NCBI GenBank assembly: GCA_964555285.1
Contig: CAZKRM010000003.1
Coordinates: 1 to 64,000, forward strand
Direction: 5' to 3'
DNA length: 64,000 nt
Source: JBBIQV01 sp964555285
GTDB taxonomy: Bacteria > Nitrospirota > Nitrospiria > Nitrospirales > Nitrospiraceae
The number at the start of each line of letters is the position of its first letter. Within the stretch, counting starts at the first letter, position 1. A program made the translations under genes and the position numbers. The notes below the pieces were generated by a model. The model made no database searches and was not told the origin of the DNA. It saw only the letters and a program-made list of their open reading frames with translations. Positions 41,754-50,330 of this stretch are shown here, in pieces.

Positions 41754-44492
41754 TTAGAGCGTCCCGGCTGGGAACCGGATGATGAACGTCGTACCCTTCT
41801 GCTCCTCACTCTCTACGTGCAGCGTGCCCCCATACTTGGTGGCGATCTTGTAGACGATACCGAGTCCCAGCCCGGTCCCTTTGCCGGGCTCCTTCGTCGT
41901 AAAGAAGGGATCGAAAATCTTGTGGAGGATGGCTTTGGGGATGCCACAGCCGGTATCGGAAATACGCACCGCCGTCCGATCTCCCTCCCGGCACGTGTCC
42001 AAGGTCAGCCGGCCCTGTCCCTTCATGGCCTGCACGGCGTTGGTGATCACATTCACGAACAGTTGTTCGATCTCGGTCTTGCGGGCAGAGAGAAACGGGA
42101 TGGGCGCGAAGCGCGTCACCACTTCCACATGGCCGAAATGCGGTCCTCGTTGCACCATTTTGACGGCCTCGGTGAGCTGCTCATGGAGATCGACCGGCCG
42201 TTCACCATCCCGGGAAGGAGCGCGCGCATAGCCTGCGAAATCGCGGACGACATCCGAGACGTGCTTGGCATAACCCACAATCTCTCCAGCATATGCTCGG
42301 ACGTTCGTCAGGTCCTCTTCCTCCACGATGAGTTCAGCCATGCTCATGATCGCCTGGGCCGGATTGTTGATCTCGTGGGCCATTCCGGAGACCAAGGTGC
42401 CGAGGGTGGAAAGTTTTTCCGCCTGGACCAGTTGATCCTGTAAGCGCCGCTCCTCTGTCATATCCCAAATGACGAGACCGGTCTGCGGACGTTCGCTCCC
42501 GTGAATGGCGACAGGAAAGAGTCGATACCGAAACACACGTTCGCCCGCCTCAAAGTCGGAATCCTGCTGGTCGTAGGTGCTGGTCGTCCCTGCCGCATCG
42601 AGCTGTTGCTGAAGTCGGTGGCGAACCGCTTCCTTCATGGGAAGCGACTCTGGAAGACGACATCCGATGAGGGGCGTCGCGGGGTGTCCGAAGTCCCGTT
42701 GCGCCAGGGCGTTGGCATAGATGATGTGGTGGCTCCAGTCGCTGATCAAGATGGCGCCTGGCAGACCGGCGAGAATGTGTTCTGTCTCCTCGTAGGCCCG
42801 GCGGAGCGCCTCGTCCGCTCTCTTTTTCTCGATGAATTGCGCGATCTTGATCCCGATGTCGGACATCGTCTGCATGAGGTGACTGTCCGTGGCGCGGACG
42901 CTGCGTGAAAAGAATTCAATGACGCCGTGCAACCCTCCACCGGCGCGAACCGGAAACGCGAAGGCACTGTGGAGTCCCAGGCGGGCGGCGCCAGGCGCGC
43001 GCGGGAAATTCTGATCTTGGACCACGTCGAGGATCCAGGCCGGTTGCCCGTCGTCCCAGACCCGGCCGGGAAGGCCGACGCCCGGAGGGAGCCTGGTGGC
43101 ACGACTCACGGCGAGGAACTCGTCAAACCCGGCCGAAGGGGGCTGCCAACCGGCGACACAGCGCAGCTCGTTGGCCTGGGAATCGATCCGCCACAGCAGG
43201 CCGATGTCCCAGCCGACGGTCTTGCAGACCGCCGCGAGGAGATTCGGGATCGCCTCGTCGAGGGTGTCGGCCGACGCGAGGATATGGCTCACGGCAAGCT
43301 GGACCTGTTGCAAGGTGTCGATCCGTTTACGTTCGGTAATGTCTCGGAAGACGACGACCGCTCCAACGAGCGTATCGTGCTCTCGGATAGGCGTACTCAC
43401 GTATTCGACCGGGAAACTCGTCTTATCCTTCCGCCAGAAGACTTCGTGATCGACATGGTGAATCAGGCCGTCTTGAAACGCCGCGTAGATGGGACAGTCC
43501 TGGCGCGGGTATGGTGTGCCATCCACGTGAGAATGGTGCAGGACCGCATGCATCGGTCGGCCGATGAGGTCGTCCATGTCCCAGCCAAGCATCCGCGCGG
43601 CGGCTGGATTGACGAACGTCGTCAGCCCTTGGGCGTCCAGGCCGTAAATTCCCTCGCCGGCCGAGTTGAGGAGCAACCGATTGTGCCGGTGCAATCGTTC
43701 CAGCTCCGCTCCTGCTCGTGTACGTTCGGTGATGTCGCGGATGATGCCGCTGAAAAAGTGACCTTCTTTGGCCTTCCAGCAGGCGAGCGACAGTTCCAAG
43801 GGAAACTCATGGCCCTGCTTCGTCAGGCCCACGAACTCGATCGTTTTCCCTGCAAGGTGGAATTGCCCCGTTCTGACCACGCGCGCGAGACCCTGTTCAT
43901 GTGCATGCCGGTAACGTGCCGGCATCAAGACCGTCAGCGGCCGGCCAAGCACCTCGGCCTTGGAGTAGCCGAAGACCCGTTCAGCGGCGGGGTTCCACGA
44001 AATGATGTAGCCCCCGTGGTCGGCGAGGACAATGGCATCGGTCGCCGATTCCACGAGCGCACGGAACCGTTCCTCGCTGGCGCGCAACGCCTGCTCCACA
44101 TGCTCTGTGCGAACGGCGAGATTCTTGACGGACACCGCGCGGCGAAGAATGGCTTTGAGCTCCTGCGAGTTATAGGGCTTCGTGAGATAGGCAAACGCGC
44201 CTCTTGCCAGGGAACCGATGGTGTTGTCGTCGTTCGCGTGTCCGGTCAGCACGATGATCGGCAGGTTCGGGTCCAGTTCCATCATGATTTTCAAGACCGA
44301 CAACCCGTCCAGATCGGGCAGTTGGATATCCAATAAGGCAGCGCCAAAGCGCTTCTGGCGGACCTGTTCAACGGCCTCTGTGCCTTGGCCGACGCTCTCC
44401 ACGTCGTATCCTTCGAACAGGAGCAGATCGCTCAGGGTCTCGCGGATATCCGGATCGTCATCGACGATGAGGACAGGTGGGGAAGGCATCAT
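41754..44492 (-). CDS. REC-PAS-PAS-GAF-PAS histidine kinase
   Basis: 912 residues. Receiver about 6-120 (LDIQLPDLDG, LTGHAN, LTKPYNSQ), PAS 1 about 140-255, PAS 2 about 270-390 (ends VVVFRDITERKR), GAF about 395-560, PAS 3 about 575-690, then dimerisation helix with the phospho-His in GMAHEINNPAQA and an ATPase domain with GCGIPK and GTGLGLGIVYK. No membrane segment, so a cytoplasmic sensor that itself accepts phosphate. A sigma-54-type promoter lies about 80 bases upstream. Confidence 0.92.
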   Translation of the reverse strand: MMPSPPVLIVDDDPDIRETLSDLLLFEGYDVESVGQGTEAVEQVRQKRFGAALLDIQLPDLDGLSVLKIMMELDPNLPIIVLTGHANDDNTIGSLARGAFAYLTKPYNSQELKAILRRAVSVKNLAVRTEHVEQALRASEERFRALVESATDAIVLADHGGYIISWNPAAERVFGYSKAEVLGRPLTVLMPARYRHAHEQGLARVVRTGQFHLAGKTIEFVGLTKQGHEFPLELSLACWKAKEGHFFSGIIRDITERTRAGAELERLHRHNRLLLNSAGEGIYGLDAQGLTTFVNPAAARMLGWDMDDLIGRPMHAVLHHSHVDGTPYPRQDCPIYAAFQDGLIHHVDHEVFWRKDKTSFPVEYVSTPIREHDTLVGAVVVFRDITERKRIDTLQQVQLAVSHILASADTLDEAIPNLLAAVCKTVGWDIGLLWRIDSQANELRCVAGWQPPSAGFDEFLAVSRATRLPPGVGLPGRVWDDGQPAWILDVVQDQNFPRAPGAARLGLHSAFAFPVRAGGGLHGVIEFFSRSVRATDSHLMQTMSDIGIKIAQFIEKKRADEALRRAYEETEHILAGLPGAILISDWSHHIIYANALAQRDFGHPATPLIGCRLPESLPMKEAVRHRLQQQLDAAGTTSTYDQQDSDFEAGERVFRYRLFPVAIHGSERPQTGLVIWDMTEERRLQDQLVQAEKLSTLGTLVSGMAHEINNPAQAIMSMAELIVEEEDLTNVRAYAGEIVGYAKHVSDVVRDFAGYARAPSRDGERPVDLHEQLTEAVKMVQRGPHFGHVEVVTRFAPIPFLSARKTEIEQLFVNVITNAVQAMKGQGRLTLDTCREGDRTAVRISDTGCGIPKAILHKIFDPFFTTKEPGKGTGLGLGIVYKIATKYGGTLHVESEEQKGTTFIIRFPAGTL

Positions 44493-44571
44493 GAGACTCC
44501 TCCCGGTTCAACAAGAGGCAAGCCGGCCCGCTTACGGTGACCAAGGGTCTTCGGCTCTTGCTTCAGTACAA

Positions 44572-44587
44572 CGCAACCCCTGTGCCA
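44572..44587 (-). promoter_or_regulatory. Sigma-54-type promoter of the REC-PAS-GAF kinase
   Basis: On the minus strand TGGCAC-AGGGG-TTGC then G. The GG and GC pairs have the required 10-bp spacing. Expected start near 44561. One flanking consensus base on each side (G after TGGCAC, W after TTGC) is not matched. Confidence 0.55.
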
Positions 44588-44760
44588 TGCGAGGCACGGA
44601 AAATCCTGCCGCGAGACAACATGAAAACGCATTGATTGAGCGAGGAAAATCACGGGTGCGTGGGTCTAGAATGATGGGGGATGAGGGGGCAGAACGAGAG
44701 GGGCGGTATCGTATCTAATACGGTGGTTATCGGATGCGATACAGGTCCTGGTGGGGAAGT

Positions 44761-44839
44761 TCTGAGTGCTGAGTCTTGAGTGCTGAGTTTTCAGAGATCC
44801 GTTAACTCAGCACTCAAGACTCAGCACTCAGCACTCAGG
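44761..44839. terminator. Perfect 28-bp hairpin after the membrane kinase gene
   Basis: Positions 44763-44790 are exactly complementary to 44805-44832, with a 14-base loop. Made of CTGAGTGCTGAG and TCTTGAG units. The kinase stop is 12 bp away on the right. Repeat family member and likely terminator. Confidence 0.85.
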
Positions 44840-44843
44840 TTCT

Positions 44844-47078
44844 TTAAGACTGGCGTGGATTCACCGGGATCGTGAAGCAGAAGCGAGTCCCTTCCCCGAG
44901 CGTGCTGTCCACCCAGATATCCCCTCCATGCAACTTCACCAGGCTCCTGGTGATAAAAAGCCCCAGTTGCGCGCCTTGCGATCCTGGTTGGATCGATTCC
45001 ACTTTAGAAAATTCATTGAAGACTTTGGGGAGCTCATGCAGGGCGATTCCGCAGCCCGTGTCCGCGACGCACACCTCGACGAAGCCGTCGGTCCTCACTG
45101 TGAGGGCGATGCTCACGCGGCCTCCTCTCGGTGTGAACTTCAGGGCGTTACCGAGTAGGTTCCAGAGAACCTGCTCCAGCTTGTCCCGATCCGCTCGCAC
45201 CGGCGGACGCGATGCGGGAGTCTCGATCGTCTTGCTTTCCAAGAGGACTCCCTTTTCAGCAGCCACAGTCTGCAAGCTCTCGACGACCTCCGCGACAAGA
45301 CTGCTGAGGCAGACAGGTTCCAGGTTCAAATCGAGACGGCCGATATCGATCCTGGACCAATCCAGGAGCTGGTTGATGATCCGTGTCAGACGTTCCACGT
45401 TGTGCTTCACCCGTTTCAGGTAATGCGTTTGTCGTTCCGTGATCGGGCCGGTCAACCCGTCCAGCATGTTTTCGACAAAGCCTCTGATCGAGGTCATCGG
45501 CGTCCGGAGCTCGTGCGACGCCACCGAGACGAATTTAGTCCGGCGCCGGTCGTGTTCCCGCAGCCGCTCGTTCGCCGACTGCAGTTCGCGCGTCCGTTCC
45601 TCCACCCGCTGTTCCAGATGTTGGGTCAAGGCTCCCAGCTCCGAGTAGGCTCTCGCATTATCGATGGCCACGGCCACGTGGCTCGCCACGGTCATGAGCA
45701 GATCCAGGTCCTCCTGCGAGCAGGGGTGCGGGCCTCGGTCCGCAGCGAGATAGCCGAGTACCCGAAGCTGGCTGCGGAGGGGGACGCCGATGAACGACGT
45801 GACTCCGACCTGTCGAGCCAGCGCGAGCACCGAGGGATGCATACGATGCGCCACTGCCTCGATGTCGGGGACGAGCAGCGGTTTGCCGTGGAGGAGCATG
45901 TCGGCATCGGTGCTGCCGTCGTCCTGCACCGGGAGCACAATTCGGCGAGCGGCCTGCTCCACCGCGTCGGACACTCCGGCCACCTGTCCGACCGTGGCCA
46001 CGCCTCGCTCGCCGTCGTAGAGCATCAGCAGCATGTGCGAAAATCCTAAGTTGTGAATCAGCAGATCCAGCACCGTACCGAGCAGCTTATTCAAATCGAG
46101 CGTGGAGGTGATCGCGGCGCCGGTTTGGTTCAGTGTGGTCAACTGCGTGATTTGCTTGCGAATCGTCTCCACATTGGCCGAGATCGCTTTGTTGCGTTCG
46201 GCGAGGGAGAGCGTCATGAGATTAAACAGGGCCGTGAGCTGGCCGACTTCATCCCTGGTGGTCGGCGCCACGGAAGCGGTCAAGTTACCCCCGGAGACCT
46301 GGTGGGCCACCGCAGCCAGGCTTCGCAGCGGAGTGACGATGCGGTCTGTGAGAAAGAGCGTCCCGACAATGCCGCCCGCGATGACGACCAGCGTCAGCAG
46401 CGCGATGCTCCAGATCACGTTGCTCAAAGCTCGCCGCATCGCCGCCTGGGTCAGACCGATCTGAACGATCCCATACACCTTGTCGGGAGGTTCCGTTGCT
46501 GAACCCTGTGCCCGGAGAGTGTCCTGAGATTCGGAGGGGAAGAGTTCCAGGAGCGGTTCCGATTGATGCCGACGCCGGATCGCCACCGCAAAGTCCAACA
46601 CGGTTTCTCCGCCGGCTGCGACAAAGGACGTGATGACCGGCTCGCCGGCTGTCGAGTCCAACAACCTGCGTGCGATGTCGGGGTCCGGATACAGAGGGGC
46701 GCCGGGGGAGCGGCTCAACGTCTTCGCGTCCTTCAACGTCCCCTTGGTCCTCGACACCAACCGTGTCCCGTCTTCGTCCGTCATCACGGCGTAGATGACT
46801 TCCTCAACCTCCATCGTGCCGTCCATGAACCGTTGGAGGAATGCCGTGTCGGCGGTGATGAGGGGGTAACGGCTGTTGTGGGCGAGATTCTTGACCAGGA
46901 TCGACCCGAGACGAGTCAATTGGGTGGTCAACGACTCGCGCTTGTTTTCGATGAAGTACCAACTCAGACCGAAGCCGGTCGCGATCAGAATGAGACTCAC
47001 GAACGCAACGAACTTCGTCCGCAAACTGACGAAGCGAGCGTGGTCGTTCGGAGGGATGGGGGAATCGGGATTGCTCAT
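44844..47078 (-). CDS. Membrane sensor histidine kinase (HAMP-GAF)
   Basis: 744 residues from ATG 47078. Membrane segments near 20-42 and 205-225 flank a periplasmic sensor of about 160 residues. HAMP about 228-285, coiled coil, GAF about 310-480, a second coiled coil, phospho-His in VASHELRTPMTSIRGF, and an ATPase domain with DTGCGI and GLFITRS. It starts 14 bp after the binding-protein gene, so the periplasmic binding protein probably modulates it. Confidence 0.9.
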   Translation of the reverse strand: MSNPDSPIPPNDHARFVSLRTKFVAFVSLILIATGFGLSWYFIENKRESLTTQLTRLGSILVKNLAHNSRYPLITADTAFLQRFMDGTMEVEEVIYAVMTDEDGTRLVSRTKGTLKDAKTLSRSPGAPLYPDPDIARRLLDSTAGEPVITSFVAAGGETVLDFAVAIRRRHQSEPLLELFPSESQDTLRAQGSATEPPDKVYGIVQIGLTQAAMRRALSNVIWSIALLTLVVIAGGIVGTLFLTDRIVTPLRSLAAVAHQVSGGNLTASVAPTTRDEVGQLTALFNLMTLSLAERNKAISANVETIRKQITQLTTLNQTGAAITSTLDLNKLLGTVLDLLIHNLGFSHMLLMLYDGERGVATVGQVAGVSDAVEQAARRIVLPVQDDGSTDADMLLHGKPLLVPDIEAVAHRMHPSVLALARQVGVTSFIGVPLRSQLRVLGYLAADRGPHPCSQEDLDLLMTVASHVAVAIDNARAYSELGALTQHLEQRVEERTRELQSANERLREHDRRRTKFVSVASHELRTPMTSIRGFVENMLDGLTGPITERQTHYLKRVKHNVERLTRIINQLLDWSRIDIGRLDLNLEPVCLSSLVAEVVESLQTVAAEKGVLLESKTIETPASRPPVRADRDKLEQVLWNLLGNALKFTPRGGRVSIALTVRTDGFVEVCVADTGCGIALHELPKVFNEFSKVESIQPGSQGAQLGLFITRSLVKLHGGDIWVDSTLGEGTRFCFTIPVNPRQS

Positions 47079-47091
47079 GACCGGACCCTGC

Positions 47092-48033
47092 TCAATAGGT
47101 TTCATCGGCACGATTTTCCACGTCTTTCGGGATCTCGATGCCAAGAAATCGCGCGGTCTTCATGTTGAGCGTCATCTTGATGCGATCGGCCGGTACAGGT
47201 TTCAACGGGAGCGACGCCTGGCCGTCGAGAATTTTTCGAGCCAGTTGCCCTGCTTGCCGGCCGACATCGCCATAGTTCACCGAGAGGCTCATGAGCGCCC
47301 CGCTCCGGACGAACTCCGGGGAGAATCCAATCACCGGCACCGTCTGGTCGAGCGCGCTGTTCAGAATGAACCGAAGGGATTCGTCTGTCAAAACGGTGGA
47401 GTCCGGCGCGAGCCACAACGCGCCGATGGTCGGGAGGAGGCTCCTGAGCGCAGTCGGAACGTCCTTCTCGGACGTCACCTGACTCGCCACCAGGTCGAAT
47501 CCGCGTGCTGTGGCGTGGCGGCGAGCGTCCTCGATGGTCTGAGCGGTTTTCGACGGGTCATACAGGACGCCGATTCGTTTCACCCCCGGCAGGGCGGAGC
47601 GGATGGCGCTGAACTGGCGGTCCAGCGGTACCTCGAACAGGACGCCCGTCATATTGGGCGGAGCGAGGTCGTGCTTCGCCGGGTCCAGCACCATCGTGAA
47701 AATGATCGGCGTGTCGACGATCTCCAGCTTGGAGGCCATCGCCGCTTTGAGGCCGACGGCCAGCACGAGCGTCGCGTCGGACGCGCGAATCTGTCGAGCG
47801 AGTTTACGCCCTCGCTCAAGGTCGCCCTCGAGGTTGTATTCGTGGAACGTGGTGCCGTTGGGGGCCACGGCTTTAAAGCCGCTCACGGCCTGGTTGTAGG
47901 CCGAAATGTCCGACGATTTGAGAATGGCGATGTCGGCGGCTGTGGCGGGGAGGGGGAGCAATCCTGTGCCCGCGCCGATTGATAGCAGCAGGCAGACAGA
48001 GAGGATCATGTCGGCGGAAGATCGACCTCTCAC
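47092..48033 (-). CDS. Orphan ABC-type substrate-binding protein (TrpX-like)
   Basis: 313 residues from GTG 48033, with GGAGG eight bases before it; the frame runs on to 48078 in repeat sequence. Signal peptide ends near ATAA-D. Typical two-lobed binding protein of the PF04392 family (DATLVLAVGLKAAMA, TPIIFTMVLDPAKH, GVKRIGVLYDPSKT, VPVIGFSPEFVRSGALMSLSVNY). No permease or ATPase gene nearby. Cotranscribed with a membrane kinase, so a sensory role is likely. Confidence 0.85.
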   Translation of the reverse strand: MRGRSSADMILSVCLLLSIGAGTGLLPLPATAADIAILKSSDISAYNQAVSGFKAVAPNGTTFHEYNLEGDLERGRKLARQIRASDATLVLAVGLKAAMASKLEIVDTPIIFTMVLDPAKHDLAPPNMTGVLFEVPLDRQFSAIRSALPGVKRIGVLYDPSKTAQTIEDARRHATARGFDLVASQVTSEKDVPTALRSLLPTIGALWLAPDSTVLTDESLRFILNSALDQTVPVIGFSPEFVRSGALMSLSVNYGDVGRQAGQLARKILDGQASLPLKPVPADRIKMTLNMKTARFLGIEIPKDVENRADETY

Positions 48034-48066
48034 CAGGGTGGCCTCCTCAATGCCCTCTTTCCACTC

Positions 48067-48107
48067 GGCTCTCAACACTCAGGACTCAGAACTCAGAACT
48101 CAGAACT
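48067..48107. repeat. CTCAGAA repeat array after the REC-PAS gene
   Basis: Five 7-base units (ACTCAGG, ACTCAGA and similar) in one orientation, six bases after the REC-PAS stop codon on the minus strand. It also provides the 5' extension of the binding-protein frame. Confidence 0.75.
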
Positions 48108-48113
48108 TCCTCA

Positions 48114-49697
48114 TCAGGCCCGTTTGCGCGCCGTGATGTCACGAACGGTCCCCAGCACCCGTTGAGCTGATCCGTGCAAGTCCCGATGGACGGTTCCCGA
48201 CCAGTTCACCCAGTGCAACGTGCCGTCCGGCCACACGACACGGTGCTCGAATTCGAGGTCAGCCTGTCCTTCCAACGCCTGTTGGATCGTTCGCAGGACC
48301 GAGCCGCGATCCTCCCAATAGATCAACTCCAGATACGCCGCGTGGGTGCGGGGAAGCGAACCAGGTTGGAGGCCGAAGAAGGCGCCCACTCCTTCCGACC
48401 AGAACACAGTGCCGGTTCGGACGTTCCAGTCCCAGATCCCTATGTTGGATCCGGCCAACGCGAGCCGCAGGCGCTCTTCGTTGGCGCGAAGCTCGTCCTC
48501 GGCTTGTTTGCGATCCGTGATGCACTGCAGCGACCCGGCCATGCGGAGCAAGCGGCCTTGCTCATCCCAGATGGCCTGACCACGGGCTCTGAACCAGTGG
48601 TAGAGTTCCTGTTTGGTCAGGAGCCGGTACTCGACGTCGTAGGGTTCCTTCCGTTCGATGTGCGCGGTGAGCGCGGCGAAGACCCGCTCGGTGTCGTCGG
48701 GATGCAGGCGCGACGACCAGCTCTCGAGCACGTCGGGAAATTCCTTCTCGGAGAACCCCAGCATCTGTTTGAAGCGGAGAGACCACCAGACGGGTGTGTG
48801 CGGCGAGGACCAATGCTGGTCGGGCAGCGGCCGGCCGTCCCACAGGCCGTCGGTGGAGCCACGCACGGCGAGGTCGAGACGTTCCTGGCTTTCCCGCAGC
48901 GCCGTCTCCGCTCGCTTGCGCTCCGAGATGTCGCGGATAATGCCGCTGTAGAAGGATCCGGTCGTCGTAGTCCAGGTCGCGAACGACAAGTCGATCGGAA
49001 ATTCAGACCCGTCCGCCCGCACGCCGTGCAGCTCAATCACTTTCCCGATCAGGCGAGGCCGGCCCATGGTCCGGAGGCGTCTGAGACCCCGTTCATGGGC
49101 CGCGTGATAGCGCTCCGGCATCAGCAGCGTCAGCGATTGCCCAATGACCTCGGACTCCGCGTACCCGAACAGTCGCGATGCCGCCCGGTTCCAGGAGATG
49201 ATCCGGCCCTGTTGATCGGCGAGAACAATCGCGTCCGTGGCGGATTCGACCAGAGACCGGAACCGTTCTTCGCTCTCGGACAATTCGTGCTCGACACGCT
49301 CAGCGCGGTGCGTGAGGACCTGGACTCCGATGGCGCGTTGGAGCGTGGCACGCAGTTCGCCCCGATTGTACGGCTTGGTCAGGTAGGCGAAGGCACCCTC
49401 CATCAGCGTGCCGACCGTGCGCTCCGCCGAGGTGAAGGCCGTGAGGACGATCACGGGCAAGGTCCGATCCACTTTCTGGAGCACCTTCAGCACAGATATG
49501 CCGTCTCCATCCGGCAAGTTGAGATCCAGCAGCACGGCGTTGTAGTGACGCTGCTGCACGCAGGCGATCGCCTCCGCGCAGGTCCCGGAGGAGTCCACCT
49601 GATAGCCGTCGTGCCGCAGCAGGTCTTCCAAGCCGAGGACGATGTCCGGATCGTCGTCTACGATGAGAATGGTGTGTTCAGACGTTGCGGTCGTCAT
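48114..49697 (-). CDS. REC-PAS-PAS-PAS protein without output domain
   Basis: 527 residues from ATG 49697 (GGAGG five bases upstream). Receiver about 8-120 (LDLNLPDGDG, LTAFTS, LTKPYNRGEL), PAS 1 about 135-255, PAS 2 about 265-395, PAS 3 about 400-525. It stops right after the PAC motif DITARKRA, where a kinase or GGDEF domain would normally begin, and a repeat array follows within six bases. Either a true signal adaptor or a kinase that lost its transmitter. Confidence 0.85.
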   Translation of the reverse strand: MTTATSEHTILIVDDDPDIVLGLEDLLRHDGYQVDSSGTCAEAIACVQQRHYNAVLLDLNLPDGDGISVLKVLQKVDRTLPVIVLTAFTSAERTVGTLMEGAFAYLTKPYNRGELRATLQRAIGVQVLTHRAERVEHELSESEERFRSLVESATDAIVLADQQGRIISWNRAASRLFGYAESEVIGQSLTLLMPERYHAAHERGLRRLRTMGRPRLIGKVIELHGVRADGSEFPIDLSFATWTTTTGSFYSGIIRDISERKRAETALRESQERLDLAVRGSTDGLWDGRPLPDQHWSSPHTPVWWSLRFKQMLGFSEKEFPDVLESWSSRLHPDDTERVFAALTAHIERKEPYDVEYRLLTKQELYHWFRARGQAIWDEQGRLLRMAGSLQCITDRKQAEDELRANEERLRLALAGSNIGIWDWNVRTGTVFWSEGVGAFFGLQPGSLPRTHAAYLELIYWEDRGSVLRTIQQALEGQADLEFEHRVVWPDGTLHWVNWSGTVHRDLHGSAQRVLGTVRDITARKRA

Positions 49698-50220
49698 GGC
49701 GACCTCCGCGAGCGGGACGTCCTGAATGTTGAATTCCAACTGCGGAGTTAGGCTGGGTTAGTTCTGAGTGCTGAGTTCTGAGTGCTGAGTTCTGAGTGCT
49801 GAGTTCTGAGTTGGACTTGGAGAGTGCTGAGTGCTGAGTGCTGGGTTCTGAGTTTGAATTGAGAGAAGTCAGCTTGCCTCGCGTGGTCAGGATGATGCTG
49901 TTCAGCACCGTCACTATCTCATGACAGTCCTTGAGTAACCCAACGAGTTGCGCCTTGGTGAGTACTTCGGATTCGCCCAAGAGTCGAAGCCAGTACCTTG
50001 TTTCTCGCGCCTCCTTCGCCGCGATGGATATCTTAGAGAGGAAGTCCTTCCCGCTCTGTCCACCGAGCGCTTCTTCCACATTTGCCCCGATTGAAGTCCC
50101 AGAGCGCAGCAGTTGCTTGGACAGTACAAACTCTTTATGGTCGCTCTGCAGCCGTCGGCTGAAACGCACAATCTCAACCGCAAAAGCGAAACTCTTCTCT
50201 TGAACAATGCTTCTACTCAT
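49678..50220 (-). CDS. Four-helix-bundle protein (S23/IVP family) with repeat-coded tail
   Basis: 180 residues. Residues 1-116 are the 23S rRNA intervening-sequence-type four-helix bundle, with the hallmark SGTSIGANVEEA and AAKEARETRYWLRLL. Family members end near 120. The last 60 residues (NSEPSTQHSALS, NSELSTQNSALRTQ and so on) are translated TGAGTGC/TGAGTTC repeats. Its frame overlaps the first 20 bases of the REC-PAS gene. Inverted copies of the repeat lie on the other side of the gene. Function of the family in chromosomes is unknown. Confidence 0.8.
   Translation of the reverse strand: MSRSIVQEKSFAFAVEIVRFSRRLQSDHKEFVLSKQLLRSGTSIGANVEEALGGQSGKDFLSKISIAAKEARETRYWLRLLGESEVLTKAQLVGLLKDCHEIVTVLNSIILTTRGKLTSLNSNSEPSTQHSALSKSNSELSTQNSALRTQHSELTQPNSAVGIQHSGRPARGGRHDDRNV
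49759..49858. repeat. TGAGTTC/TGAGTGC array, left of the four-helix gene
   Basis: About eleven 7-base units. On the minus strand it is read as the C-terminal tail of the four-helix protein. It is the complement of the array at 50243-50330. Confidence 0.85.
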
Positions 50221-50242
50221 ATGCTTTCTCTTCCCCTTTCCC

Positions 50243-50330
50243 CTAACTCAGCACTCAGCACTCAGCACTCAGAACTTCTCTTTCAGCTTTTCTGGCCAAC
50301 TCAGAACTCATAACTCAGCACTCAGAACTT
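50243..50330. repeat. ACTCAGC/ACTCAGA array, right of the four-helix gene
   Basis: Two blocks of 7-base units around a CTTTCAGCTTTTCTGGCC spacer. It ends in the last codons of TonB receptor 1. The block from 50271 is copied at 52425. Confidence 0.85.

Larger units (their letters stand above)
44493..44843. other. 351-bp gap between two kinase genes
   Basis: It holds a sigma-54-type promoter for the left kinase (44572-44587) and a perfect 28-bp hairpin (44763-44832) after the right kinase. No gene is seen. Confidence 0.6.

Noticed and set aside
42927..44336. 469-codon frame on the plus strand
   Set aside because: Antisense to the REC-PAS-GAF kinase, no domain pattern.
48174..49751. 525-codon frame on the plus strand
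   Set aside because: Antisense to the REC-PAS3 protein, composition of a shadow frame.
49759..50330. Repeat arrays as a CRISPR array
   Set aside because: Units are only 7 bases, with no unique spacers of constant length and no cas genes.
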